A stretch of DNA of 64,000 nt from positions 1-64,000 of the forward strand of contig NZ_BONZ01000090.1 in NCBI RefSeq assembly GCF_016862975.1. Reading direction: 5' to 3'. Source of the DNA: Rugosimonospora africana. Its GTDB lineage: Bacteria; Actinomycetota; Actinomycetes; Mycobacteriales; Micromonosporaceae. Position numbers and translations under genes: made by a program. Shown here piece after piece: positions 28,046 through 36,422 of the stretch (positions within the stretch are counted from its first letter, which is position 1; every line of letters begins with the position of its first letter). The notes below the pieces were generated by a model. It saw only the letters and a program-made list of their open reading frames with translations, was not told the origin of the DNA and made no database searches.

Positions 28046-29422
28046 TCAGGCGACGAGCGCCGTGGGGTCGCGGTAGCGCGCACCGGGGTGTACGTCGAAC
28101 AGGCGCGGATTGCCGGCGCCGAACAGCCGCTCGCGCAGCGTTTCGCCATCGGTGTAGGACTCCCGGTAACGGCCGCGCCGCCGCAGCTCGGGTACGACCA
28201 GCTCGATGAAGTCTTCCGCGGTGCCGGGGGTGAGGAACTGGCGCAGGTTGATCCCGTCGATGCCCCCCTCGTCGACCCACTTCTCCAGCTCATCGGCGAC
28301 CACGCGGGGCGTGCCCACGACGAAGAACGGGCCGCGCCGGTACCCGCCGACCCGGTCCAGTACCTCCCCGACCGTCTGTTCCGGCTTGTATCGGTACCCG
28401 AGCCGCTGGTACCCGGGGTCCTTGCGCGCCACGACGTCCGCGATGCGCTCCTGCCGCGCGTAGCGGGTCCAGTCCAGTCCGGCGCCTGAGTGGGCGAGGT
28501 GCCCCTCGACGCTGCGTAGCCGCTGGAACTCGGCGTACTTGGCCTCCGCCTCCCGCTCGGTGCGGCCCACGATGACCGCGGCGCCGGCCAGGAACTTGAT
28601 GTGGTCCGGATCGCGCCCGTGCAATTTGGCCCGGGCCCGGGTGTCTTCGATGTTGCCGCGAACGTCGTCGAGTGAGAAGCCGCCGACGAACACCGCCTCG
28701 GCGTGCTTGCTGGCGAATTCCCTACCGGCGACCGAGCTGCCGGCCTGGTAGATGACCGGGGTGCGCTGCCGCGAGGGTTCCGACAGGTGCGGTCCGGCGA
28801 CCCGGTAGTACTCGCCGACGTGGTTGATGTAGCGGACCTTAGCGGGGTCGGTGTAGGTCCGGTTGGCGCGGTCCCTGATGACCGCGTCGTCATCCCACGA
28901 GCCTTCCCACAGCTTGTAGAGCACGTCCAGGTACTCGTCCGCGATCTCATACCGGTGGTCGTGCTCAACCTCGTCCTCGTGTCCGAAGTTGCGCGCTGCG
29001 TTCGGAAGGTAGGAGGTGACCACGTTCCACGCCACCCGGCCCTTGGTGAGATGGTCCAGTGTGGACATCCGGCGGGCAAAGGCGAACGGCGGCTCGTAGG
29101 TGGTGGAAAAGGTGGACGCGAAGCCCAGATTGCGAGTCACCGCGGCCATCGCGGGGATGACCAGCAGCGGATCGTTGTTCGGAATCTGCACGGCCTCGCG
29201 CAGCGCGGTCTGCGGGCCGCCGCGGAAGCCGTCGTACGCGCCGATCACGTCGGCCAGGAAGACCGCGTCGAAGCACCCGTACTCCAGCAGCTTGGCCAAC
29301 TCCGTCCAGAACTCGATGTCGTTGAAGCGGTGGCGGTTGTTGTCCTCGTGCACCCACAGTCCGTGTGAGATGTGGCCGACGCAGTTCATCTCGAACAGGT
29401 TGACATGGATCTGCTTGGGCAT
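28046..29422 (-). CDS. NtaA/DszA-type FMN-dependent monooxygenase, second copy
   Basis: A 458-residue two-component monooxygenase: KQIHVNLFEMNCVGHISHGLW at its start (residues 3-23), FDAVFLADVIGAYDG, TYEPPFAFARRMSTLDHL, AWNVVTSYLPNAARNFG, PVIYQAGSSVAGREFA. The ATG at 29422 has GGAG seven bases before it; a GTG six bases upstream is too close to that site. The preceding ATPase stop is two bases away. DszA-like proteins oxidise sulfones, and its pairing with an SfnB/DszC-like gene is the classic sulfone-scavenging combination. Confidence 0.88.
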   Translation of the reverse strand: MPKQIHVNLFEMNCVGHISHGLWVHEDNNRHRFNDIEFWTELAKLLEYGCFDAVFLADVIGAYDGFRGGPQTALREAVQIPNNDPLLVIPAMAAVTRNLGFASTFSTTYEPPFAFARRMSTLDHLTKGRVAWNVVTSYLPNAARNFGHEDEVEHDHRYEIADEYLDVLYKLWEGSWDDDAVIRDRANRTYTDPAKVRYINHVGEYYRVAGPHLSEPSRQRTPVIYQAGSSVAGREFASKHAEAVFVGGFSLDDVRGNIEDTRARAKLHGRDPDHIKFLAGAAVIVGRTEREAEAKYAEFQRLRSVEGHLAHSGAGLDWTRYARQERIADVVARKDPGYQRLGYRYKPEQTVGEVLDRVGGYRRGPFFVVGTPRVVADELEKWVDEGGIDGINLRQFLTPGTAEDFIELVVPELRRRGRYRESYTDGETLRERLFGAGNPRLFDVHPGARYRDPTALVA

Positions 29423-29424
29423 GC

Positions 29425-31101
29425 TCACACTCCAGCGCTTTCTCGGTTGTCTGCCGGCTGTGCCGCGGATTGGTCCGCGGGCCGACGGTGCGCGGTCTCC
29501 AGGCGAGGGATGGCCGCCAGCAGTGCCTTGGTGTACTTGTGCTGCGGATGGGCGAAGACCTCCGACACGCTGTTGGATTCGACCACCGCCCCGTCCTTCA
29601 TCACCAGCACGCGGTCGCTGACGTGGTAGATCACGCCGAGGTCGTGAGAGATGAACAGGTAGGCCAGCCCGAGGCTCTGCTGCAGGTCGGTGAGCAGGTC
29701 GAGGATCTGCGCCTGTACGGAGACATCCAGTGCCGATACCGGTTCATCGCAGACGATGACCTCCGGACGTGCCGCCAACGCCCGGGCGATCGCGACCCGC
29801 TGCCGCTGCCCTCCGGACAGCTCCAGCGGCCTGCGGCGCAGCACGCCCGGGTCCAGCGCGACGAGTTCCAGCAGTTCCAGTGTTCGGGGCCGGCGTTCGC
29901 CGCGGGGATGGCCGGCCGCGCGCAGCGCCTCGCCGATCACGCGCCGCACGGTGAAGCGCGGGTCGAAAGAGCTCAGCGGATCCTGGTAGATGAACTGCAG
30001 GCGCCGACGTGCGGCGCGAGGCAGCTGCGCCAGCGGTTGTCCGTCGACGCGTACCTCACCGGCGTCCGGGTTTTCCAGGCCGAGCAGCATCCGCGCGGTT
30101 GTCGTCTTCCCGGAGCCGGATTCGCCGACGATGCCAAGTGTCTCTGCCTGGTTCAGGGTCAGTGAGACGTCGGTGACGGCGGATCGGGCGTCCCCGTCCG
30201 GCCCCGGGAAGCTTTTGAAAAGCCCGCGCGCCTCGATGACCGGGCCGGTACCGGCCGTACGCGGGCTGCCGGCCAGAACCGCGGCGAGCGCGGGAGCGGG
30301 TCCGGCGCTCAGACGCGCACCCTTGGCATGCGCGACCGGCACCGCCGCGAGAAGGGCCTTCGTGTACGAGTGCCGCGGATCGTGGAGGACACGCTCGGTC
30401 GGGCCCTCCTCGACGATCCGGCCGGCCCGCAGCACCGCCACCCGGTCGGCGAGCCGGGCCACCACGGACAGGTCGTGGGAGACCATCAGCAGCCCCGTCT
30501 CGCTGCCCTTCAACCGTTCGAGCAACGCGAGTACCTGCACCGCAACGGTCGCATCCAGCGCGGTGGTCGGCTCGTCCGCGATCAACAGCGCCGGGTCGCA
30601 GGCGATCGCGGACGCGATCAGTGCCCGTTGCCGCAGTCCGCCGGAGAGTTGGTGCGGGTACTGGCGGGCCCGCACCTCCGGCTCCGGCACGCCGACCGAG
30701 GCGAGCAGCTCGCGCACCTTCTCGTCGCGCTGCTGCCGGTTCAGCGTGGTGTGCAGCCTCAACGGTTCGGCGATTTCCCGGCCCACCGGCCGCAGCGAGT
30801 CCAGCGAGGCGAGGGCGTCCTGGAGGATGAACCCGACCTGGGCGCCCCGGACGCGCCGCCAGTTCCGTTCGGTGAAGCCGGTGACATCGGCACCGTCGAA
30901 GGCGAGCCGGTCCGCGCTGACCCTGGACCGGTACCCGGTGAGCCCGATCAGCGTGCGGGCCGTGACGCTCTTGCCGGACCCGGACTCACCCACCAGGGCC
31001 AGGCACTGACCCCGGTGCAGCGTGAAGGATATGCCGTCGACCACCGGTCCGTCGGCGAACGCCACCCGGAGGTCGGCGACCTCGACCAGAGGTACTGTCA
31101 T
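29425..31101 (-). CDS. Fused dual ABC ATPase, third system
   Basis: A 558-residue tandem ATPase with Walker [10 protein letters not shown] and GESGSGKTT, signatures LSGGLRQR and LSGGQRQR and Walker [14 protein letters not shown] and [16 protein letters not shown] 31101 overlaps the DppC-type stop as ATGA. It directly precedes the NtaA-type gene, so uptake and oxidation are encoded in one transcript. Confidence 0.9.
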   Translation of the reverse strand: MTVPLVEVADLRVAFADGPVVDGISFTLHRGQCLALVGESGSGKSVTARTLIGLTGYRSRVSADRLAFDGADVTGFTERNWRRVRGAQVGFILQDALASLDSLRPVGREIAEPLRLHTTLNRQQRDEKVRELLASVGVPEPEVRARQYPHQLSGGLRQRALIASAIACDPALLIADEPTTALDATVAVQVLALLERLKGSETGLLMVSHDLSVVARLADRVAVLRAGRIVEEGPTERVLHDPRHSYTKALLAAVPVAHAKGARLSAGPAPALAAVLAGSPRTAGTGPVIEARGLFKSFPGPDGDARSAVTDVSLTLNQAETLGIVGESGSGKTTTARMLLGLENPDAGEVRVDGQPLAQLPRAARRRLQFIYQDPLSSFDPRFTVRRVIGEALRAAGHPRGERRPRTLELLELVALDPGVLRRRPLELSGGQRQRVAIARALAARPEVIVCDEPVSALDVSVQAQILDLLTDLQQSLGLAYLFISHDLGVIYHVSDRVLVMKDGAVVESNSVSEVFAHPQHKYTKALLAAIPRLETAHRRPADQSAAQPADNRESAGV

Positions 31102-31961
31102 CGCCCGGTCCTTCCCTCGGAGCGGCGGCGCAGCTCCCGGCCGAGCACCGTGACGGACAGCACGGTCAAGGTGACCGCGGCGCCGGGGATCGCAGCCAGC
31201 AACCAGTCGTTGGAGATGTACTGCATGCCGATCGAGAGCATGTCGCCCCATTCGGCGGCCGGGGGCTTCGCGCCCAGGCCGAGGAAGCTGAGCGACGCGC
31301 CGGCGCCGATCGCTCCCCCGATGCCGATGGTGGCCAGCACGAGCACCGGCCTGACCGCGTTGGGCAGCACGTGCCGCCAGATCACGGTGACGCGGCGGAT
31401 GCCCAGGGTGCCGGCGGCCTCCACGTAGGTGGCGCGGCGCACGATGTGGGCCTGTGCGCGGACGATCCGGGCGTAGGCCGGGATCGCGGCGAACCCCACG
31501 GCGAACAGTGCGTTGCTGACCCCGGTACCGAGCAGGGTGATGACGACCAGGGCGAGCAGCAGCTCCGGGACCGAGAGCACCACGTCGATCAGGCGCATCA
31601 CCGCGCCTTCGGTGATCCGGTTGCCCAATCCGGCGATCAGGCCGAGCAGGGTGCCGCCGGCCACCCCGATCGCGGTCGCGCCCAGTCCCATGATCAGCGA
31701 TGGGCGGGCACCGTAGATCATGCGGCTGAGGGTGTCCCGGCCAGACTCGTCCGTGCCGAGCAGGTGCGCCGCCCCGGGGTGCAGGAACGCGCCGTCGGTG
31801 CTGATCGCCAACGGATCCTGAGGAGCGAGCAGCGCCGGCACCAGTGCCGCCACCACGATCGCGGTGAGAAACAGGCCAGCCAGGATCCGCCCGGGGCGCA
31901 GCGTGACCCGCCGCGCCACCGTCCCCGGTACCGCCGCGGCGGTCTCGGCGAGCGCGCTCAC
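31098..31961 (-). CDS. ABC importer permease (DppC type), third system
   Basis: A 287-residue DppC-type permease: HLLGTDESGRDTLSRMIYGARPS, ALVVITLLGTGVSNALFAVG helix and EAA loop YVEAAGTLGIRRVTVIWRH. The GTG at 31961 overlaps the TGA of the DppB-type gene (GTGA). Both ends overlap neighbours by four bases, typical of a tightly coupled importer. Confidence 0.9.
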   Translation of the reverse strand: MSALAETAAAVPGTVARRVTLRPGRILAGLFLTAIVVAALVPALLAPQDPLAISTDGAFLHPGAAHLLGTDESGRDTLSRMIYGARPSLIMGLGATAIGVAGGTLLGLIAGLGNRITEGAVMRLIDVVLSVPELLLALVVITLLGTGVSNALFAVGFAAIPAYARIVRAQAHIVRRATYVEAAGTLGIRRVTVIWRHVLPNAVRPVLVLATIGIGGAIGAGASLSFLGLGAKPPAAEWGDMLSIGMQYISNDWLLAAIPGAAVTLTVLSVTVLGRELRRRSEGRTGR

Positions 31962-32899
31962 CGCGTCACCAGCCTGGGGTCGATGACCGTGTATCCGATG
32001 TCGACCAGCAGGTTGACCACCACGTACACGACCGAGGCGAACACCACGATGCCGAGCACCATCGGGATGTCTTTGTTGGTGACCCCGTTGAGCATGAGCT
32101 GCCCGACGCCCTGGCGGACGAACAGCGTCTCGGTGATGACCGCGCCGCCCAGCAGGCTGCCGATGACGTACCCCGACATCGTCACCACCTGTACCAGCGA
32201 GTGCCGAAGCGCGTGCCGGACGCGCACCGCGACGTCGCGCATCCCACGGGACCGGACCGTGACGATGAACGGCTGCTCCAGCACCTCCTCCAACTCCGTG
32301 CGCAGCACCTGGGCGAGGACCGCCGCGATCGGCAGCGCCAGGGTGAACGTCGGCAGGATCAGCGAGGCGAGGCCCTGGTTGCCGGAGACCGGCAGCAACC
32401 GGGTTTTGAAGGAAAAGACGATCAGCAGGAGAAGACCGAGCACGAAGGTGGGCGTGGAGGTGAGCACGAGCTCGACTCCGGACGACAGCGAACCGATCCA
32501 CGGCCGGCGCCGGGCGGTCAGCAGCGCCACGCCGACCGCGAGCAGCACCGCCACCAGCGCGGCGGCCACCGCCAGTTGCACCGTCGGTCCCAGTTGCTCC
32601 GCGATGGCCTTCGCCACCGGGATCCGTTGCTGGTACGACTGGCCGAGATCACCCCGGACCAGTCGTCCGAGGTACCTCAGGTACTGCACGTAGATCGGCT
32701 GGTCCAGGCCGTAGTCGTGGCGCACGGCGCGCAGCACCGCCTCGGTCGGGTTGGCACCCTGCCCGGCCACGGTGGCCAGGGCAGCGTCTCCGGCCGTGAC
32801 GTGCAGCGCGATGAAGCTGAGCGTCGCCGCACCCCACAGCACGCCCACCCCGGCCAGCAGCCGGAACCCGATACGCCTCAGCAGCGAACCTGTCCTCAT
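31958..32899 (-). CDS. ABC importer permease (DppB type), third system
   Basis: A 313-residue DppB-type permease: N-terminal helix (LLAGVGVLWGAATLSFIAL), YGLDQPIYVQYLRYLGRLVRG with GDLGQSY, and EAA loop VRSRGMRDVAVRVRHALRHS. ATG 32899 overlaps the TGA of the substrate-binding gene. Forms the channel with the DppC-type subunit. Confidence 0.9.
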   Translation of the reverse strand: MRTGSLLRRIGFRLLAGVGVLWGAATLSFIALHVTAGDAALATVAGQGANPTEAVLRAVRHDYGLDQPIYVQYLRYLGRLVRGDLGQSYQQRIPVAKAIAEQLGPTVQLAVAAALVAVLLAVGVALLTARRRPWIGSLSSGVELVLTSTPTFVLGLLLLIVFSFKTRLLPVSGNQGLASLILPTFTLALPIAAVLAQVLRTELEEVLEQPFIVTVRSRGMRDVAVRVRHALRHSLVQVVTMSGYVIGSLLGGAVITETLFVRQGVGQLMLNGVTNKDIPMVLGIVVFASVVYVVVNLLVDIGYTVIDPRLVTR

Positions 32900-34533
32900 T
32901 CCTTGATCCAGGCGTAGGTGAAGACCGGAGTGCCGTGCGAGGTGTCGGTGATGACGCCGTGCACCGACTTGCTGACTGCCCAGAGCACCGAGTTGTCGTA
33001 GATGGGCACGCCGGGGGCGAGGTCGATCAGCCGGTGCTGCGCCTGGCCGTAGAGCTTCTTCAGTGTCGCCGGGTCGGTGGTCTCCCGGGCCTGCTCCAAC
33101 CAGGTGTCCAGCTGGGGGTCCGACAGGTGCGCCGCGTTTTGGCCCAAGCGGTTGGGTGTCGGGATGCTGAAGGTCGCGTACTTGATGTAGAGGACGTCCG
33201 GGGTGTTGGTGTGCCACACGCCGGAAGACAGGTCGTAGTCGCCTCCGTAGCGAACCGTGGTCATCTGGGCCAGGGGCAGCGGCTTGACGTCGACATGGAA
33301 ACCGGCCTGCTTCGCCTGTGCCTGCACCAGGTCGTAGACCGGACTGATCGTCGCGGTCTGGGTCACCGGGAACTCGACCAGCAACTCCTTACCGTCCTTC
33401 GTGCGGTACCCCGCCGCGTCCCGGCCGGTCCAGCCGGCCTGGTCGAGCAGCCGGTTGGCGAGTGCGCGATCGAAGCCGGGCATCTTCGCGGTCGGGTCGT
33501 AGTACTGCGTCGTGCGGTCCAGGAATCCGGTGGCCTGCTGGCGCTGCCCGAAACCGATGGTCTGCACGATCGCGGGTACGTTGAGCGACGCGGTGAAGGC
33601 CCGGCGGAGGTCGATGTCGTTGAACGGCGCTCGTGAGGTGTTGTAGTCCAGCGCGAACGGCCAGCCGATGCGGTCGATGTTGGAAAAGCTCAGGTTCGGG
33701 TTGGCCTTGACCGCGGCGGCGTTCTGCGCCGGTACGTAGCCGGTCGCCTGGTACTGGCCGCTGGCCAGGGAGTTGTAGCGCACCGAGTCCTGACCGACCC
33801 AGGACACGTTGATCCCTGCCAGGTACGCGGCGCCCGAGTGGTTGAACGTCGACGGTGCCCAGTCGTATCCTTGCCGTTTGGTGAAGGTGACACTTTGGTT
33901 CTTGGTGTAGTTCGTCAGCACGAACGGACCGGAGCCGATCGGCTTTTCGCACAACTGTGCCGGGGTGTCCTGCTGGATCGCCTTCGGCGACTCCATGCCC
34001 AGCCAACCCTGAGCCAGCACGTTCAAGAACGGACTGTACGGGCGGGACAGGTGTACCTCGAGCGTGTCGTCGTCGATGACCTTGCTGTATTGGTAGGGCG
34101 CGATGTACGGGCCGGCCAGCGGCGAGCGTGTCGCCGGGTTGAGCATCTGCTGAAAGTTGACCTTGACAGCGTCGGCGTTGAACGCGACGCCGTCGCTGAA
34201 CGTCACCCCCTTCCGGAGCCGAAAGGTGTACGTCTTGCCGTCCGGCGAGATCTGCCACGAGGTGGCCAGCCACGGCGATGGATTGCCCTTGCTGTCCAGG
34301 TAGATCAGGTTGTCGAACTGGATTCGCCCGAAAATCTGCTCGACATCCGAGGAAATCGCGTGCGGATCAAGGCAGAGCGGGTCCTGTGACATCGAAAGGT
34401 TGAGGATCCCGCCCGACACCGGTGGACCGGCCGCCGCAGCCGCGCCGCCTGCGCCGCCGCCGCCGCACGCGCTGAGCAGGAGCAACGCCGCTGAGGCGGT
34501 AAAAACGGCGTGCAATCGCAGGGAAAGTCTCAC
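32896..34533 (-). CDS. ABC importer substrate-binding lipoprotein, third system
   Basis: A 545-residue family-5 solute-binding lipoprotein. The GTG at 34533 has AAGGAG five bases upstream; the signal ends in lipobox LLSAC followed by a Gly/Ala-rich linker. Core motifs: SGGILNLSMSQDPLCLDPH, PSPWLATSWQISPDGKTYTFRLRKGV, LRRAFTASLNVPAIV. First structural gene of the operon that also carries the NtaA/DszA and SfnB/DszC-like enzymes. A leader peptide and a strong hairpin lie upstream. Confidence 0.88.
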   Translation of the reverse strand: MRLSLRLHAVFTASAALLLLSACGGGGAGGAAAAAGPPVSGGILNLSMSQDPLCLDPHAISSDVEQIFGRIQFDNLIYLDSKGNPSPWLATSWQISPDGKTYTFRLRKGVTFSDGVAFNADAVKVNFQQMLNPATRSPLAGPYIAPYQYSKVIDDDTLEVHLSRPYSPFLNVLAQGWLGMESPKAIQQDTPAQLCEKPIGSGPFVLTNYTKNQSVTFTKRQGYDWAPSTFNHSGAAYLAGINVSWVGQDSVRYNSLASGQYQATGYVPAQNAAAVKANPNLSFSNIDRIGWPFALDYNTSRAPFNDIDLRRAFTASLNVPAIVQTIGFGQRQQATGFLDRTTQYYDPTAKMPGFDRALANRLLDQAGWTGRDAAGYRTKDGKELLVEFPVTQTATISPVYDLVQAQAKQAGFHVDVKPLPLAQMTTVRYGGDYDLSSGVWHTNTPDVLYIKYATFSIPTPNRLGQNAAHLSDPQLDTWLEQARETTDPATLKKLYGQAQHRLIDLAPGVPIYDNSVLWAVSKSVHGVITDTSHGTPVFTYAWIKE

Positions 34534-34572
34534 ACAGACTCCTTCTTCGGGTACGCCGGTGACGCGCCGCAG

Positions 34573-34646
34573 CCACATCGCGGATGTGGCCAGGCGGGAA
34601 GACCAGACACGGACACCGGGTGCTGCCGGCGCGGGCCGGCAGCACC
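34573..34646 (-). promoter_or_regulatory. Two hairpins in the leader of the third importer operon
   Basis: GGTGCTGCCGG (34619-34629) pairs with CCGGCAGCACC (34636-34646): an 11-bp perfect stem with a 6-base loop. CCACATC (34573-34579) pairs with GATGTGG (34583-34589). Both lie between the leader peptide at 34820-34891 and the binding-protein start, where an attenuator would be expected. No U-run is seen. Confidence 0.5.
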
Positions 34647-34819
34647 GGCGGGTGTGACGTTGGCAGGCATGGCCGATGGTCGCCGCGTCATTGCGGACGA
34701 CCAGAGCGACCAACGAACTCCGACCAGGGGCCGGATCTACACAGATTCCGCGGCGAGCTGGATCTGTTCCGGTGGAAGACGACGCGGATCGGACAGAGCT
34801 TGTGGTGCCCCGGTCGACC

Positions 34820-34891
34820 TCAACAGCCGGCGCTGCACACCCTCAGGAAGTCGACGAAGCGGCGTCGCACCAGACGCAGGCTTCGATTCAT
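34820..34891 (-). CDS. Putative cysteine-responsive leader peptide, second copy
   Basis: A 23-codon frame containing RRRFVDFLRVCSAGC, matching the pattern of the peptide at 10732 (RR-x-x-D-x-x-R-V-x-S-A-x-C) but with two Cys codons near the end. No Shine-Dalgarno site is visible; TAGCGT lies six bases before the ATG, so the message may be leaderless. It precedes the importer with the DszA- and SfnB-like enzymes by about 290 bases. Function in sensing cysteine supply is inferred from family and position. Confidence 0.68.
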   Translation of the reverse strand: MNRSLRLVRRRFVDFLRVCSAGC

Positions 34892-35069
34892 GCCGCGACG
34901 CTAACGGGCGACCCTGGGCGGTGTCCATCGGTCTGTGTCCCGCGCCACACAGTTTGCACATCTGCCCCATCTGTTAGGTAGGAGTTCGGTGACACCCGTT
35001 GACCGCCGAACCGGAGCGTGTTTCCATGATTCGAGCGCTCTGAGACCGACCGGACGCGGCGTGCTCCGG

Positions 35070-35201
35070 GGCGATTGCCGTGTCACGCAACTCATCCGCC
35101 AGCTCCACCCCGACATCGACGCCGACTTCTTCGCCCGCATGCTGCTTGGCTCATTCGACGGCGAGCGCGGGTCGACCTCGCCCACCGATGCGTCGGCATA
35201 G
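35070..35201 (+). pseudogene. Possible remnant of a TetR-type regulator C-terminus
   Basis: A short frame ending at 35201 encodes VTQLIRQLHPDIDADFFARM followed by LLGSFDGE, which looks like the last helices of a TetR-family regulator. No start, ribosome site or DNA-binding part is present upstream. It could equally be chance coding potential in GC-rich DNA. Confidence 0.25.
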
Positions 35202-35221
35202 ACGAGGTCGACCCGCGCTCG
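35162..35221 (-). terminator. Strong terminator-like inverted repeat after the LUD gene
   Basis: CGAGCGCGGGTCGACCTCG (35162-35180) and its exact complement (35203-35221) form a 19-bp perfect stem; the 22-base spacer itself contains CCGATGCGTCGG, a small hairpin. It begins 15 bases after the LUD gene stop. Confidence 0.7.
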
Positions 35222-35236
35222 AAGAAGCCGTGGCGG

Positions 35237-35857
35237 TTAGAATCCGATCGTCTCGCGGACCAGGACAACGGTGCCCCGGTCCGGGAAGGCTTCCCGCTCT
35301 AGGATCAGGATCCGGCCGAGGAACGACGACTGGCCAGACAGGTCGTGGATGCGCTGGTGCTCCTTGGGCAGGCTGTAGGACCGGATCCGACTCAGCGCGG
35401 TTTCCAGGTCCGGCACCACCTTCTGCGCACCGACCACCCAGACCGCCTTACGAGCACCGGAGGCGTACGGCGCGAACTGGCTGCCGGTGGCCGAGCCGAC
35501 GACCAAGTGGCCCTCCTCGGTGACGGCGTGCACGCTGCCGACCACGATGTCCGGCAGGGCACCGAGGCGAATCTGGTCGTAGACGTCGCCGGACAGGTCG
35601 CCTGCCTTCGCGCGTACCGACTGGAAGTCGCCGGACTCGTCGAGGTCGGCGGCGATCCCCGACAGCCGCAACGTCTCGCTGGAGGCCGTGAACACGCTCT
35701 GGTCCCGCGGCACCAGCGCGGCCACCAGCTTGCGAGCCTCCGCAGCACTGTCCATCACATGGACGGTGTATCCGTTTGCCCGCAGCGCCTCCGCCGCACG
35801 ATCCAGCTGCGCCCCGCCGGCCGACACGCCAAACCGCTCGTCAATGCTCACCTTCAC
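35237..35857 (-). CDS. LUD-domain protein (LutC/YkgG-like)
   Basis: About 206 residues with the LUD fold found in LutC and LutB (lactate utilisation): VFTASSETLRLSGIAADLD, ALPDIVVGSVHAVTEEGHLVVGSATGSQ, VVGAQKVVPDLETALSRI. Residues RIRSYSLPKEH near the end are typical of stand-alone LUD proteins. No iron-sulfur partner genes (lutA, lutB) are adjacent. Start uncertain: GTG 35857 or 35851, or further upstream at 35926. Divergent from an HxlR regulator that probably controls it. Confidence 0.8.
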   Translation of the reverse strand: MKVSIDERFGVSAGGAQLDRAAEALRANGYTVHVMDSAAEARKLVAALVPRDQSVFTASSETLRLSGIAADLDESGDFQSVRAKAGDLSGDVYDQIRLGALPDIVVGSVHAVTEEGHLVVGSATGSQFAPYASGARKAVWVVGAQKVVPDLETALSRIRSYSLPKEHQRIHDLSGQSSFLGRILILEREAFPDRGTVVLVRETIGF

Positions 35858-35969
35858 CAAATCCCCATCTCGCCCATCGGTTCCATTCGGTAGCGCAACC
35901 CATTCTGAGCAACCATGATGGGGCACGGAAGACGGCAGCTTTTTCTGCCTCAGTTACCTGGAGGTCACC

Positions 35970-36350
35970 GTGGTCGCGAACAGGGTGTCGGAGGTGTTGT
36001 CCGCTCGCGACTCGGCCGCCTGCCGTGTCCGGGAGATCCTGGACCGGGTCGGCGACAAGTGGTCGTTGACTGTGGTCGGTGAGCTGGGCCGGGGTTCCCG
36101 ACGCTTCACCGAGCTGAAGAACGTGATTCCCGGCATCAGCCAACGCATGCTGACCGCTACCCTGCGCGGGCTGGAGCGCGACGGTCTGGTCAACCGCACG
36201 GTGCACCCGGTGGTGCCCCCGCGGGTTGACTATGAGCTGACCCCGCTCGGGCTGACGCTGCTAGACACCGCGTGGGCATTGATGAACTGGGCGTTAGATC
36301 ACATCGAGGAGGTCGACCAGGCTCGCATCGCCTACGACAAGGCCGGCTGA
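35970..36350 (+). CDS. HxlR-family transcriptional regulator
   Basis: A 126-residue winged-helix regulator of the HxlR family: Cys near the N-terminus (AACRVREILDRVGDKW), FTELKNVIPGISQRMLTATL recognition region and VPPRVDYELTPLG wing. GGAGG lies five bases before the GTG start. Such proteins often sense electrophiles or quinones through the N-terminal Cys. Divergent from the LUD gene by about 110 bases, a usual arrangement for local control. Confidence 0.88.
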   Translation: MVANRVSEVLSARDSAACRVREILDRVGDKWSLTVVGELGRGSRRFTELKNVIPGISQRMLTATLRGLERDGLVNRTVHPVVPPRVDYELTPLGLTLLDTAWALMNWALDHIEEVDQARIAYDKAG

Positions 36351-36395
36351 CCCCCGCTCACCTGATCAGCAGGCGGAGGACTGCGTGGGTCCCCG

Positions 36396-36411
36396 CGACC
36401 GCACGCGGTCG
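36396..36411. terminator. Small hairpin between convergent genes
   Basis: CGACCGC and GCGGTCG with a two-base loop lie between the HxlR stop and the end of the flavin monooxygenase gene. No U-run follows. Confidence 0.35.
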
Positions 36412-36422
36412 GGCTGCGGTAG

